64,000 nucleotides of DNA from positions 1-64,000 of the forward strand of contig CAYJGF010000004.1 of NCBI GenBank assembly GCA_964369965.1, given 5' to 3'. The stretch comes from CAYJBH01 sp964369965 (GTDB lineage: Bacteria; Bacillota; Clostridia; Oscillospirales; Ruminococcaceae). The notes beneath the pieces are model-generated. The model saw only the letters and a program-made list of their open reading frames with translations, was not told the DNA's origin and did not search any database. The number at the start of each line of letters is the position of its first letter. The stretch's first letter is position 1. Below, in pieces: positions 1-8,330 of this stretch. Made by a program: the position numbers and the translations under genes.

Positions 1-35
1 AAACGACAGATAAAAATAAATTATTACCAAACAAC

Positions 36-257
36 AGGTGTCATATATGATGCCTCAGAGTGTCAAAAAACCCTGCTATGCTCCTAAAATGTCAAATTCG
101 GTGACGATGCGCTTTATGAACTATGTTCAAAATCGAATTTAACCTTCAACAAATGGCTTCGCAAAGCCATTTGTGGGAGAGGGTACCGGGAGGGGATGCA
201 TCCCCTCCCGGGGCTGTCGAACTTTTTCGACAGCCTGAGGTGTCATATATGATGCCT
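36..257. mobile_element. Miniature inverted-repeat element A with 20-bp flanking direct repeats
   Basis: The element proper is 56-237 (182 bp). It starts CAGAGTGTCAAAAAA and ends in the inverted counterpart TTTTTCGACAGCCTG. It is flanked by two identical 20-bp copies of AGGTGTCATATATGATGCCT at 36-55 and 238-257; that repeat is itself nearly palindromic. Inside are three consecutive perfect hairpins: 149-159 with 164-174, a 26-bp palindrome at 186-211, and 212-220 with 227-235. It has no coding capacity, so it would need a transposase from elsewhere. A second copy, about 160 bp and sharing the same 3' two thirds almost base for base, lies at 12097-12256. Confidence 0.8.
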
Positions 258-282
258 GTTGTTTTTCATATAAGGAGAACCA

Positions 283-570
283 ATGAGACAAAAATATATA
301 ACTCAAAAATTATTCAATAAAAAAGTTTCGCCGTTGATAGACACCGAGAATGAGCACGTTATCAACGGCGTGAAATACACCGTATGTAACATATTCAAGC
401 GCACATGTACTACTAACGACACCATCTTAAATCGTGCTAATAGAGCGGTAGATATAGGTAATCAACACTTGATAAATTACTTTGAAAGTGCTACAATATC
501 CCCAGTTGAATATGCCTGTCAAAGCTGCAGTGCGACTACGCACGGAAAGGGAGCTTGCATGAAAATATGA
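283..570 (+). CDS. Small hypothetical protein next to recombinase remnant
   Basis: A 95-residue ORF with a good ribosome site (AAGGAG, five bases before the ATG). I do not recognise the family. It begins MRQKYITQKLF, and the middle contains a segment reading HVINGVKYTV, loosely like the small accessory ORFs that sit beside serine recombinases in clostridial transposons, but this is only an impression. The last codons run into a hairpin (557-579) and the stop codon lies in its loop. The C-terminal tail is Cys-rich (SCSATTHGKGAC) and may be an out-of-frame extension. It lies directly upstream of a broken recombinase in the same orientation, so it is probably part of the same decayed element. 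Confidence 0.5.
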   Translation: MRQKYITQKLFNKKVSPLIDTENEHVINGVKYTVCNIFKRTCTTNDTILNRANRAVDIGNQHLINYFESATISPVEYACQSCSATTHGKGACMKI

Positions 571-606
571 TTTTCATGCTTGAGTTTTATGTCTACGTCA
601 TAAAAC
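557..606. repeat. Two tandem perfect hairpins
   Basis: GCATGAAAAT (557-566) pairs with ATTTTCATGC (570-579) around a 3-nt loop, and GTTTTATG (584-591) pairs with CATAAAAC (599-606). The first overlaps the end of the preceding ORF. Neither is followed by a U run, so a simple terminator role is not evident. Confidence 0.6.
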
Positions 607-618
607 ATCATTAATTAA

Positions 619-2312
619 AAAGGCAAAAAAGAGGGCTTTGTTGCCCTGTATTGCCGCCTATCTTCCGACGATGGACGAGACGGCGAGAGCAATAGTATTA
701 TCAATCAAAAAGCGCTACTGACCAAGTATGCACAGGAGAAAGAATTAGGCAAAACAAAGGTTTATATCGACGATGGATTCACCGGCACGAGTTTCGATCG
801 TCCCGGTTTCAAGCAGATGTTGCAGGATATCGAGGCAGGATACATTCACACGGTGGCCTGCAAGGACCTTAGTCGGATCGGCAGGGACTATCTACAGGTT
901 GGCTACTACACCGACACATATTTCCCCGACAATGAGGTACGATTTATTGCGGTCAACGACCTTGTAGACAGTGCCGACGGAGACAATGAAATAGCGCCTT
1001 TTCGGAACATAATGAACGAGATAGTCCGCTCGCAAATAAATTTGCTAAGGACATTAGCCGCAAGGTGCGTTCAGCGCATAGAATAAGGGGAAGTTTGGGC
1101 GAGCCGTTAGCACCTCCGCCATACGGGTATATGCAGTCACCTGACAACCCTAAAAAATGGATAATCGACCACGAGGTTGCACCCAACGTCAAGTTCATTT
1201 TCGATTGCTGTATCGAGGGGAAAGGTGTGGAAACCACCGCAAGGCTGTTGCAGGAACGTGAGATACTCACTCCAATGCACTACTGGCAGTCCAAAGGTCT
1301 CGGCAGAGGCGGCAGAAAATCTCAGGCGAACAGGTATAAATGGTCAAAATCCTCCATACGAAAAATTCTTGTGCTACCGGAGTATGCCGGCGACCTTGTA
1401 AACTTCAAGACCTACTCGAAGTCATTCAAAAACAAAACTCGTTACATCAACCCGGAGGAAAACCGCAAAGTTTTCAAGAACAATCATCAGCCGATTATCG
1501 ACCGTGAAACATGGGAGCAGGTGCAGAGTATTCGCAAGAACACAAAACGCAGAAAGCCCAAAACCGCCGAAAAAAACATGTTTTGTGATCTGCTGTACTG
1601 TGCCGATTGTGGCTCTAAGCTGTGGTTTAACGTAAACCATCCCAACACTGACATCCATTATTTCAGCTGTTCCAACTACAAAGGCAGCCGAGGCACCTGT
1701 CCATCAACGCACTATATCAGGGCAGACTCGGTGGAGCAGATTGTCAAACTGGAACTCTCCAAGATGCTTGAAATGTTGCAGAGCGAGGAGGAGCAGTTTG
1801 TAAAGCTGTTAATCCAAAAAAATCAGCAGGATGTCGAAGTTGAGAAAAAGATGCTACAATCAAAGCTTGCCACCGCACAAAACCGTAACGATGAAGTAAG
1901 CCGAATGTATGAGCGTGTTTATGAGGACAATGTAAATCAAAAAATCTCGGACGAACGTTTTATGCAACTATCCACAAAATATGACCTGGAGCAGGCGCAA
2001 CTAAAGCAGGACATATCGGCTTTGCAAGGACAACTCGAAGAATTTTCTAAAACCGAGGTCAAAAAGGATAGGTTTTTATCGGCGATTCGCAACTTTATGG
2101 AGATGAAGGTTTTAACACCGGCTATACTAAGGGAGCTTGTCGAGCGGATTGAGGTCTACCCAATCGAGGGCAAAGGCAAAAACCGCACACAAAGGGTTCT
2201 GATTTTCTACAAGTTCATAGGTCTGTTAGAAATTCCAAAAACTCCGGAAACAGATAGCTATACCCTTGAATCAAGGCAGGGCGTTGCAATAAACTACATG
2301 GTCGTAGCTTAA
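619..2312 (+). pseudogene. Large serine recombinase, frameshifted and lacking a start
   Basis: The remnant encodes a Tn4451/TnpX-type large serine recombinase. The resolvase domain is readable from about 619, with the catalytic-serine motif ALYCRLSSDDG, then GTSFDRPGF, KDLSRIGRDYLQVGYYT and the segment ending NIMNE at 1020. The same protein continues in another frame with FAKDISRKVRSAHRIRG (from 1041), the recombinase domain, a zinc ribbon (YCADCGSKLWF with a later SCSNYKGSRGTC) and a coiled coil ending at 2312. The 20 bases 1021-1040 separate the two frames. In the first frame a stop codon lies at 616-618 and no start codon or ribosome site is visible. A C-terminal piece of 415 residues remains open from 1065. 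The enzyme is most likely dead. Confidence 0.85.
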
Positions 2313-2404
2313 AAAATAGTCATTCAACTAAAAAACAAACAAATATATTTACACAGAAAAAAATTGAGTAACCACACCCTCACTTGGGTTATGATTACTC
2401 AAAA

Positions 2405-2481
2405 TGGTCGGGACGACAGGATTCGAACCTGCGGCATCTTGGTCCCAAACCAAGCACTCTACCAAACTGAGCTACGTCCCG
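2405..2481 (-). tRNA. tRNA-Pro (anticodon UGG)
   Basis: On the minus strand the gene begins CGGGACGTAGCTCAG and closes with CGTCCCG, a 7-bp acceptor stem. The anticodon stem CTTGG/CCAAG encloses loop TTTGGGA, giving anticodon UGG (2445-2447). The T arm contains GGTTCGAATCC. Discriminator A (2408) and an encoded CCA (2405-2407) follow. It lies downstream of rpmA on the same strand. Confidence 0.96.
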
Positions 2482-2492
2482 AATTATTATGT

Positions 2493-2524
2493 TTTCGGGG
2501 ACGACGTTTATGTCATCCCCGAAA
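2493..2524 (-). terminator. Hairpin between rpmA and tRNA-Pro
   Basis: TTTCGGGGACGAC (2493-2505) pairs with GTCATCCCCGAAA (2512-2524) with a 6-nt loop. On the minus strand it lies 3' of rpmA, but no U run follows, so it may be a processing or weak termination site rather than a strong terminator. Confidence 0.4.
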
Positions 2525-2540
2525 GAGTTTTCGACAAATC

Positions 2541-2798
2541 TTACTGTACCGGATAAACGCTTACTCTGGTTCGTCCTGCACCGAATTTTTCAAACTTTAC
2601 ACGACCGCTTGAAAGTGCAAAAAGTGTATAATCACTGCCGCAACCTACGTTACTGCCGGGGTGAATATGCGTTCCGCGTTGGCGAACAAGGATGTTCCCT
2701 GCAAGAACTGCTTGACCGTCCGAGCGTTTTACGCCAAGACGTTTCGACATAGAGTCGCGACCGTTTTTCGTTGAGCCAACACCTTTTTTATGTGCCAT
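2541..2798 (-). CDS. rpmA: 50S ribosomal protein L27
   Basis: Bacterial ribosomal protein L27 (bL27, 85 residues), whose N-terminal tail reaches the peptidyl-transferase centre. The sequence opens MAHKKGVGSTKNGRDS and contains the family core GQAVLAGNILVRQRGTHIHPG. Unlike most Firmicutes, which make L27 with a short N-terminal extension removed by the protease Prp, this protein starts directly at the mature form. No prp (ysxB) gene lies between rplU and rpmA, which are only 14 bases apart. It is co-transcribed with rplU. Confidence 0.95.
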   Translation of the reverse strand: MAHKKGVGSTKNGRDSMSKRLGVKRSDGQAVLAGNILVRQRGTHIHPGSNVGCGSDYTLFALSSGRVKFEKFGAGRTRVSVYPVQ

Positions 2799-2812
2799 TA
2801 TGACCTCCTATT

Positions 2813-3124
2813 TTATACGTTTATAGCGGTGATTTCTACCTTAGAATAGGGCTGACGATGTCCAAGTTTCCTCGCCGAGCCTTTTTTGGGACGATAGGTG
2901 AAAACGGTGATTTTTTTCGCCTTGCCGTTTTTCACAAGCTTGCCCTCGACACTCGCGCCTTTAACGGTGGGGTTGCCAAATTTTACTGCGCCCTCCTCAC
3001 CTATCGATAGAACTTGGTCAAAGACGACCTTGTCCCCATCGGCAACTGCGAGTTTTTCAATGTAGAGTTCATCACCCACACCTACGACATACTGCTTGCC
3101 GCCTGTTACGATAACTGCTTTCAT
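2813..3124 (-). CDS. rplU: 50S ribosomal protein L21
   Basis: Ribosomal protein bL21, 103 residues from the ATG at 3124, which has the ribosome site AGAAAGGA five bases upstream; a longer reading from 3196 has no such support. It opens MKAVIVTGGKQYVVGVGD and ends with the rRNA-binding signature KLGHRQPYSKVEI. It is the first gene of an rplU-rpmA operon driven by the promoter at 3208-3236. The leader between promoter and start (about 80 nt) could hold an autoregulatory L21 site, but I cannot identify one. Confidence 0.95.
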   Translation of the reverse strand: MKAVIVTGGKQYVVGVGDELYIEKLAVADGDKVVFDQVLSIGEEGAVKFGNPTVKGASVEGKLVKNGKAKKITVFTYRPKKGSARKLGHRQPYSKVEITAINV

Positions 3125-3207
3125 AAATTTCCTTTCTCTTGTCTGTTTCAGAGTCTCGCTGATTTTGGTGACATTTGTCTTTAAAACCAAAACCATGCGG
3201 TTTGATT

Positions 3208-3236
3208 ATTCTACCACATTTATAACTGGTTGTCAA
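3208..3236 (-). promoter_or_regulatory. Promoter of rplU-rpmA
   Basis: On the minus strand TTGACA (3231-3236) and TAGAAT (3208-3213) are separated by 17 bases, a near-consensus sigma-A promoter about 85 bases upstream of the rplU start. Confidence 0.8.
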
Positions 3237-3271
3237 GTCGGCTTTATACTTTATTTCAGCACATTAAAACT

Positions 3272-4108
3272 CTACCTCGCCGCCTCCGCTAACTGGCAGG
3301 CGAGCACTGCCGTTGTCACGGTGCCCACCCCTCCGGGTACGGGGGTGTAGCTGAGGTTTTTGCCTTTTGCCGCCTCGTCCTTGACATCGCCGCACAGACT
3401 GCCGTTTTCATCTACATTAATGCCGACATCTATTACTGTCTGACCGTCTGCGAGGTGCTCCTCTCCTATCACTCCGGCACGTCCGGCACTGACTATAAGT
3501 ATTTCCGACCTCTTACACTCGAGTGGCATGTCAAGCGTTCTTGTGTGACAGACGGTTACGGTTGCGTTGCGTGAGATTAACATCATCGCGACCGGTTTGC
3601 CGACCACCAGACTGCGCCCGACCACCGTCGCCCTTTTGCCGGCGAGCTCAATGCCATAGTAATCTAAAATCTCGATACAGGCGCGCGCGGTGCAGGGGGC
3701 AAATCCAACGCCGTTCCCGGTGAAAACCCCTGCGAGCGATGCGCCGGTGACGCCATCGATATCTTTTTTAGGCGAAAGTGTCTCGCACACCAAATCCTCA
3801 TCGATGTGTTTTGGCAGGGGGCGAAGTAACAGGACCCCGTGCACACCATCGTCGGCGTTCAATTCCTTAATAACGTCTATAAGCCTACTTTGCGACACGT
3901 CCTGCGGCAACTCTACGGCGCGCACCGCCTGACCGATACCCTCACACCTTTTTGTGGCACTGCGTTGATAGTAAATATCGTCCTCTTTGTCACCGACACG
4001 CACAATTGCGAGTGTCGGCGTGACACTTAATTCCTTTGCAATGTTTGCAGCCTTTTCACAGAGTGCCGCCGCGACCGGTGCTCCCTTTAAAATCGTTGCT
4101 TTTTCCAT
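3272..4108 (-). CDS. folD: Bifunctional methylene-THF dehydrogenase/methenyl-THF cyclohydrolase
   Basis: FolD, 278 residues, interconverts 5,10-methylene-, 5,10-methenyl- and 10-formyl-tetrahydrofolate in the cytoplasm. The Rossmann part carries VVGRSLVVGKPVAMML, and the C-terminal signature PVPGGVGTVTTAVL is complete. The ribosome site AGAAAGGA lies upstream of the ATG at 4108. The gene follows fchA on the same strand after a 122-base gap holding three perfect hairpins. FchA and FolD share the cyclohydrolase step, and both are common in anaerobes that run C1 flux through tetrahydrofolate (acetogenesis, purine or amino-acid fermentation). The rest of such a pathway is not in the window. Confidence 0.93.
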   Translation of the reverse strand: MEKATILKGAPVAAALCEKAANIAKELSVTPTLAIVRVGDKEDDIYYQRSATKRCEGIGQAVRAVELPQDVSQSRLIDVIKELNADDGVHGVLLLRPLPKHIDEDLVCETLSPKKDIDGVTGASLAGVFTGNGVGFAPCTARACIEILDYYGIELAGKRATVVGRSLVVGKPVAMMLISRNATVTVCHTRTLDMPLECKRSEILIVSAGRAGVIGEEHLADGQTVIDVGINVDENGSLCGDVKDEAAKGKNLSYTPVPGGVGTVTTAVLACQLAEAAR

Positions 4109-4143
4109 TTTTATGACCGTTCCTTTCTCGATGTTTTTTTCGG

Positions 4144-4226
4144 TTTCGTCACATTGTGACGAAATTTAAACGTTTTCCGTTTAAAAGAAACAAAACTCGT
4201 AAGTTTGAAAATCTATTTTCAAACTT
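4144..4226. repeat. Three tandem perfect hairpins between fchA and folD
   Basis: TTTCGTCAC/GTGACGAAA (4144-4152, 4156-4164), TTTAAACG/CGTTTAAA (4165-4172, 4178-4185) and AAGTTTGAAAAT/ATTTTCAAACTT (4201-4212, 4215-4226) fill 83 bases. They stand between two genes transcribed in the same direction. I see no clear closing stem. They may lower or process the distal folD message. Confidence 0.7.
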
Positions 4227-4230
4227 TCTC

Positions 4231-4860
4231 CTATACTAATCTTGTCAAAACTCTGTCAAATATCTCGTCCGCCTTAGCGCAGTATTTTTTCAGCATCTCG
4301 TCTGCCTCGCTATTAAGTTCTTCCGCTCGCACGCGGTCGGTCATCCATTTTGTATTGATAAAAACATTGAGTGATGCGCCTTTAAGCGCCGCTTTGCACC
4401 CGGCAACACCGACCCCGACATCGCTTATCGCTATCGCGGTTCCCTTTTGTTCGTATTCATCGTGCAGTTCGATAGCGCGTGTACAGCAACGCATTATCTG
4501 CATCGGCACATCGCAACACTCCAGCAAAACTTTTTCCATGACAGCAGCCTTTTGCGCCTGTTGCTCCGGCGTTTCTTTGGGCATACCATAGGCTTTAGAC
4601 AGTGGTTCGAACACCTCGGCATCCTTTTCTACCAACATTAACAGCTGTGACTGTATTTCCCTCGCCTTTTCATTCAAATTGATTATGTCCTGCTCCACGT
4701 CGGCATACTTCTTCTTGCCGACCGTTAAACTGCCCACCATATTGCCGAGTGCCATGCCGAGCGCGCCTATCAATGCCGACGCGCCACCACCGCCGGGGAC
4801 AGGGTCTTTTGAGCCTAACAATTCGATAAATTCTTCACAGCTTTTTTTGGTGTAACTCAT
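4231..4860 (-). CDS. fchA: Cyclodeaminase/cyclohydrolase family protein (FchA-like)
   Basis: 209 residues, all-helical FTCD-C/FchA family. The N-terminal loop PVPGGGGASALIGALG is the family signature, and the length matches stand-alone methenyl-tetrahydrofolate cyclohydrolases. It would convert methenyl-THF to 10-formyl-THF, or act as formimino-THF cyclodeaminase if a formiminotransferase exists elsewhere; the family cannot be split by eye. It lies 21 bases downstream of a lipoprotein gene and upstream of folD, all on the minus strand, so the three are probably one transcript. The folD link favours the cyclohydrolase reading. Confidence 0.85.
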   Translation of the reverse strand: MSYTKKSCEEFIELLGSKDPVPGGGGASALIGALGMALGNMVGSLTVGKKKYADVEQDIINLNEKAREIQSQLLMLVEKDAEVFEPLSKAYGMPKETPEQQAQKAAVMEKVLLECCDVPMQIMRCCTRAIELHDEYEQKGTAIAISDVGVGVAGCKAALKGASLNVFINTKWMTDRVRAEELNSEADEMLKKYCAKADEIFDRVLTRLV

Positions 4861-4881
4861 TTCATCTCCTTTTTATATAGG

Positions 4882-6309
4882 TTAAAACATTGACGGTATT
4901 AGGTTGCTCGACCCCTCTAATGTGCCGATTATCCGCACGCCGGTCTCGTTAGTGATTATGGTAACACCGATATAATTCAGCGATACCGGTTCGGTCTGTC
5001 CGCTACTGTATCCGGACGCATCACTCGAAAGGCTGAGTAGTGTCAAGACATCATGTTCGCCCGAATCGTCGGTGAATGTGCTGTACGCCGATATAGTGTT
5101 ATTTTCAAGGTCAACCAGCGCAACATCCTCCCCCAACTGCCCTATATACCCCGCGCCGGTGCCGTCGGGAGAGTTCGCCCTTGCGCTGTCGGTAGATATC
5201 ATGTTGTGCACTCCACCCATGTAGTGAAAGACAACGCCTGCATCGGATACGCCATCATCATAGAAGTAGCGCTCTGTATCGCCACCCGAGGTCATAAACA
5301 TATCCATCCCGAATATTATCTGTGCCCCGACCGACAGTCCGGCAATCTGATTGTCGGCAAAAAAGTTAAGTGCGGCGTTATATATTTCGTCCGATGCTGT
5401 GCCGAAAAGAGTGTCGACATGTGACCTCACCTGAGTAATGTCGTTCCAAAAATATCCGGTCACGATGTAGGTACCGTTACTTTCGGTTTCAAACATGCCC
5501 TCGTCCATGATTACACCGTCAAGCCAATCCTGCAATATCATGGAGGTAACATCACGATTGTCGGTGGGAGGTGGCGGACAGAAAATATTTATTATTTCGG
5601 TCGAGCTTTCAACATATTCATGTAGGTCCTCTATAATCGGTTCGGTGTCATTCGGAAGAGGTGAGGTGGTGCCGTCGGTGGGTTGTGACGGTGTACTCGC
5701 CTCACTCGCCTCACTTGTCTCACTCGTATCGCTTTCACTCTCGACCTCGGTCGAGGGATCTTCGTGCGCGTCGTCGTCGGATTGCTCATCGTTTGAAGAT
5801 GAATCGCTGTTTGGTGTGTTGCTACCGTTGTTGCTCGGTGCCTCAAAATATCCCGAGCCATAGTAGATATAGAAAGAGTCCACTGTCACAAGTCCGATAT
5901 CGTCGGTGGTAATCAAATAATTTTCCTCGTTGTTGAAGATAAATACATACTCCGACTCGGTGCCTTGATACTCGCTCTGCGTCACCGTGAGGGTGAGAAA
6001 TATAACATTCTCCTCCTCGCTGAGCAGATAGTCACCATAGACATATTGCGTCTCGTCCTCTGTGATAATTCGCATCTCAAAGCGGTTGTCAAATAGTGTT
6101 ATCATCGGCATTTCCTCGCCGGAAAAAACAGTGCCGTCACTCCCCTCGATACAGGCATACTCCTCATAAAAAGTGCCGTCACTGACGGCGAGACCGGCTG
6201 AATTCTCCTCACCGAGCAATGCGCTGATACCTATTAATTCGGAGCAACCGCTCAATAATAGTGACAGGCTTAAAATCGTTATTATGGACATTAATTTAAT
6301 TTTTTTCAT
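4882..6309 (-). CDS. Unknown lipoprotein with acidic Ser/Thr linker
   Basis: 475 residues. The N-terminus is a lipoprotein signal (MKKIKLMSIITILSLSLLLSG followed by Cys22, lipobox LLSGC). A first module of about 120 residues is followed by a linker very rich in S, T, D, E and P (about residues 160-225), then a C-terminal module of about 240 residues. I do not recognise either module. It should be anchored on the outer face of the membrane with the second module held away by the linker. It has its own consensus promoter, and its stop lies 21 bases before fchA. Why a surface lipoprotein would head a folate C1 operon is unclear; read-through may be incidental. Confidence 0.75.
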   Translation of the reverse strand: MKKIKLMSIITILSLSLLLSGCSELIGISALLGEENSAGLAVSDGTFYEEYACIEGSDGTVFSGEEMPMITLFDNRFEMRIITEDETQYVYGDYLLSEEENVIFLTLTVTQSEYQGTESEYVFIFNNEENYLITTDDIGLVTVDSFYIYYGSGYFEAPSNNGSNTPNSDSSSNDEQSDDDAHEDPSTEVESESDTSETSEASEASTPSQPTDGTTSPLPNDTEPIIEDLHEYVESSTEIINIFCPPPPTDNRDVTSMILQDWLDGVIMDEGMFETESNGTYIVTGYFWNDITQVRSHVDTLFGTASDEIYNAALNFFADNQIAGLSVGAQIIFGMDMFMTSGGDTERYFYDDGVSDAGVVFHYMGGVHNMISTDSARANSPDGTGAGYIGQLGEDVALVDLENNTISAYSTFTDDSGEHDVLTLLSLSSDASGYSSGQTEPVSLNYIGVTIITNETGVRIIGTLEGSSNLIPSMF

Positions 6310-6343
6310 AAATCAACACTTCCATCAAATATAAATATATACT

Positions 6344-6372
6344 ATATTAGCACATTTTTTTCCGGCTGTCAA
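6344..6372 (-). promoter_or_regulatory. Promoter of the lipoprotein-fchA-folD unit
   Basis: Minus strand TTGACA (6367-6372), 17-base spacer, TAATAT (6344-6349), about 35 bases before the lipoprotein start. Confidence 0.75.
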
Positions 6373-6444
6373 AAGAGCGATTTTGCTATATCACCAAAAA
6401 TAAAAACTAATTATATGCAAATTGTTGAATTTGATTAATTTTTA

Positions 6445-6473
6445 TTGACATCAATTTCTATTCTTTATATAAT
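6445..6473 (+). promoter_or_regulatory. Promoter of chemoreceptor gene
   Basis: TTGACA (6445-6450), 17-base spacer, TATAAT (6468-6473): a perfect sigma-A consensus, unlike the sigma-D promoters that often drive chemotaxis genes. Confidence 0.8.
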
Positions 6474-6510
6474 ATAATTAATAAAATGTGGAATTATGGG
6501 AGAATTTGTA

Positions 6511-8190
6511 ATGAAAACTGCAATCAAGGCATCCACTATGCAAAAAATCAGAGTGACAATAATATCGTTATTGATAATATTATTGATGGCAGTCTCGATA
6601 ATCTCCACCCTTTCAAGTGTTTCCAGCCATGATATAAGTTCCGACAGGGCGGATATAATAATAAATTTAAACAGATTTATGAATGGGTCGGCGTATTTAA
6701 CCTCTGAGGTTAGGGCATATGCCGCAACCGCCAATAAAGAACATTTTGACAACTATTGGAATGAGGTTAACAACCTGAAAAACCGTGACATCGGTGTCGA
6801 AAATATGATTAACATCGGGCTTTCTTCGGAGGAGGAGGCGATAATTCAGCAGATGCAAAATTTGTCAAACGAGCTTATACCCCTTGAAAGTGCCGCAATG
6901 GATTTGGTGGACGATGGAAATCTCGATGAGGCAGTGCAGAGTGTTTTCGGGGACAGTTATGAGAGCACCTTGCTGGAAATTAAGGCTTTGCAGGTAGAGT
7001 TGAGTGAAATGATGGACACTCGCACCGATAACAGTGTCGAAAGAGCATATGAAACGAGCATTACCATAAGCGTTATTATCGCTATTATTTTAATAATAAT
7101 CCTGTTAGTGCAAATCTTTTCGGAGGTTATTATATATAGAAAGGTGATAAAACCCATCACAACCTGTTCCGACGCACTTAGCGAGATATCAAAAGGGCAT
7201 CTTTCATATAAACTTAATGTGCCGAGTAACACCAGTGAGATAGGTATACTTGCCGAGTCGACAAAACAGACGGTGGGCAATCTATCAACAATCATACACG
7301 ATTTAAGCAATGCCCTGACTACCATGTCGAGGGGGGATTTTACCTATGTCAGTCAGGTGGAGCAACTGTATGTCGGTGAATACAGACCGCTTGCCTTCGC
7401 CTATAAAAAGATTACTACCGAGCTCCCCGATACCTTGAAAAAACTAAAGGGATATTCCAATCAGGTCCGTGTGGGTAGCGAACATCTCTCCGATAACTCG
7501 CAGTCACTCGCTCAGGGCGCCTCGGAACAATTAGCCTCTATAACCGAGCTTTTTAATTCGATAGACAGTATCACCAACAAGATCAACCAAACGGCGGACG
7601 ATTCCAAAAAAGCGAAGATTGCAAACGAAAAGGCGCAGTCTGCGTTGATGCAAAGCGACAATCAGGTGAAAGAAATGATATCAGCCATGAGTCTTATCAG
7701 CAATAAGTCGGAGGAGATAAGCAAAATTATTAAAACCATCGATGATATTGCGTCGCAGACAAACATTCTCTCACTCAATGCGTCGGTAGAGGCGGCAAGA
7801 GCAGGCGCCGCGGGCAAGGGCTTTGCCGTTGTTGCGGAGGAGGTAGGCAACCTTGCCACCAAATCGTCCGAGTCTTCTAAGGATATCGGCGAACTGATTG
7901 CCGAGACTTTAAAGGCAGTATCACAGGGGAATAATGTCGCTAAGAATACAGCGCAATCCATAGCGGATTTGTTTGTGGGTGCTGGGGAACTTGCAACCCT
8001 TGTGGATGCAATTGCGGTATCAACAGTTGAGCAGACCGAGGCGGCAGGCACAATTAAGCAGAGTGTTGAACAAATCTCATCTGTAGTTAATACAAATTCC
8101 TCCGCCGCGGAGCAGACCGCCGCCGTGAGTGAGGAGCTTCTCGGTCAGGCGCACAACTTAAAAGAATTGACCTCTCGATTTAACCTTTAA
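6511..8190 (+). CDS. Methyl-accepting chemotaxis protein
   Basis: Transmembrane chemoreceptor of about 559 residues. The ATG at 6511 is preferred because GGGAGA lies about eight bases upstream; an in-frame ATG at 6496 lacks this. Layout: first membrane helix (about residues 13-35), an extracellular helical sensor of about 145 residues of the four-helix-bundle kind, second membrane helix (about 178-203), a HAMP region, then the long cytoplasmic signalling coil. The hairpin tip motif IDDIASQTNILSLNASVEAA and the following GAAGKGFAVVAEEVGNLA are intact, so it should couple to CheW/CheA. No chemotaxis kinase genes are in the window; the only other motility gene here is flagellin at 15.4 kb. Confidence 0.93.
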   Translation: MKTAIKASTMQKIRVTIISLLIILLMAVSIISTLSSVSSHDISSDRADIIINLNRFMNGSAYLTSEVRAYAATANKEHFDNYWNEVNNLKNRDIGVENMINIGLSSEEEAIIQQMQNLSNELIPLESAAMDLVDDGNLDEAVQSVFGDSYESTLLEIKALQVELSEMMDTRTDNSVERAYETSITISVIIAIILIIILLVQIFSEVIIYRKVIKPITTCSDALSEISKGHLSYKLNVPSNTSEIGILAESTKQTVGNLSTIIHDLSNALTTMSRGDFTYVSQVEQLYVGEYRPLAFAYKKITTELPDTLKKLKGYSNQVRVGSEHLSDNSQSLAQGASEQLASITELFNSIDSITNKINQTADDSKKAKIANEKAQSALMQSDNQVKEMISAMSLISNKSEEISKIIKTIDDIASQTNILSLNASVEAARAGAAGKGFAVVAEEVGNLATKSSESSKDIGELIAETLKAVSQGNNVAKNTAQSIADLFVGAGELATLVDAIAVSTVEQTEAAGTIKQSVEQISSVVNTNSSAAEQTAAVSEELLGQAHNLKELTSRFNL

Positions 8191-8266
8191 AATAAATTTT
8201 AAAGCACTCTCCCCCTTTTTTCACCCCCTATTAAGGTTCACACTTTTTTAGGCTTGTTTGCTATGG

Positions 8267-8296
8267 TTGCAATATAGCGTTGATGTATGTTATAAT
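8267..8296 (+). promoter_or_regulatory. Promoter of purB
   Basis: TTGCAA (8267-8272), 18-base spacer, TATAAT (8291-8296), 35 bases before the purB start. No purine riboswitch is seen. Confidence 0.65.
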
Positions 8297-8330
8297 GTGG
8301 GTGTTGAACAAAATTAAAGGGAACAATAAA

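Noticed and set aside
2364..2612. 82-residue open frame across tRNA-Pro
   Set aside because: It overlaps a well-defined tRNA and the rpmA 3' end; chance frame.
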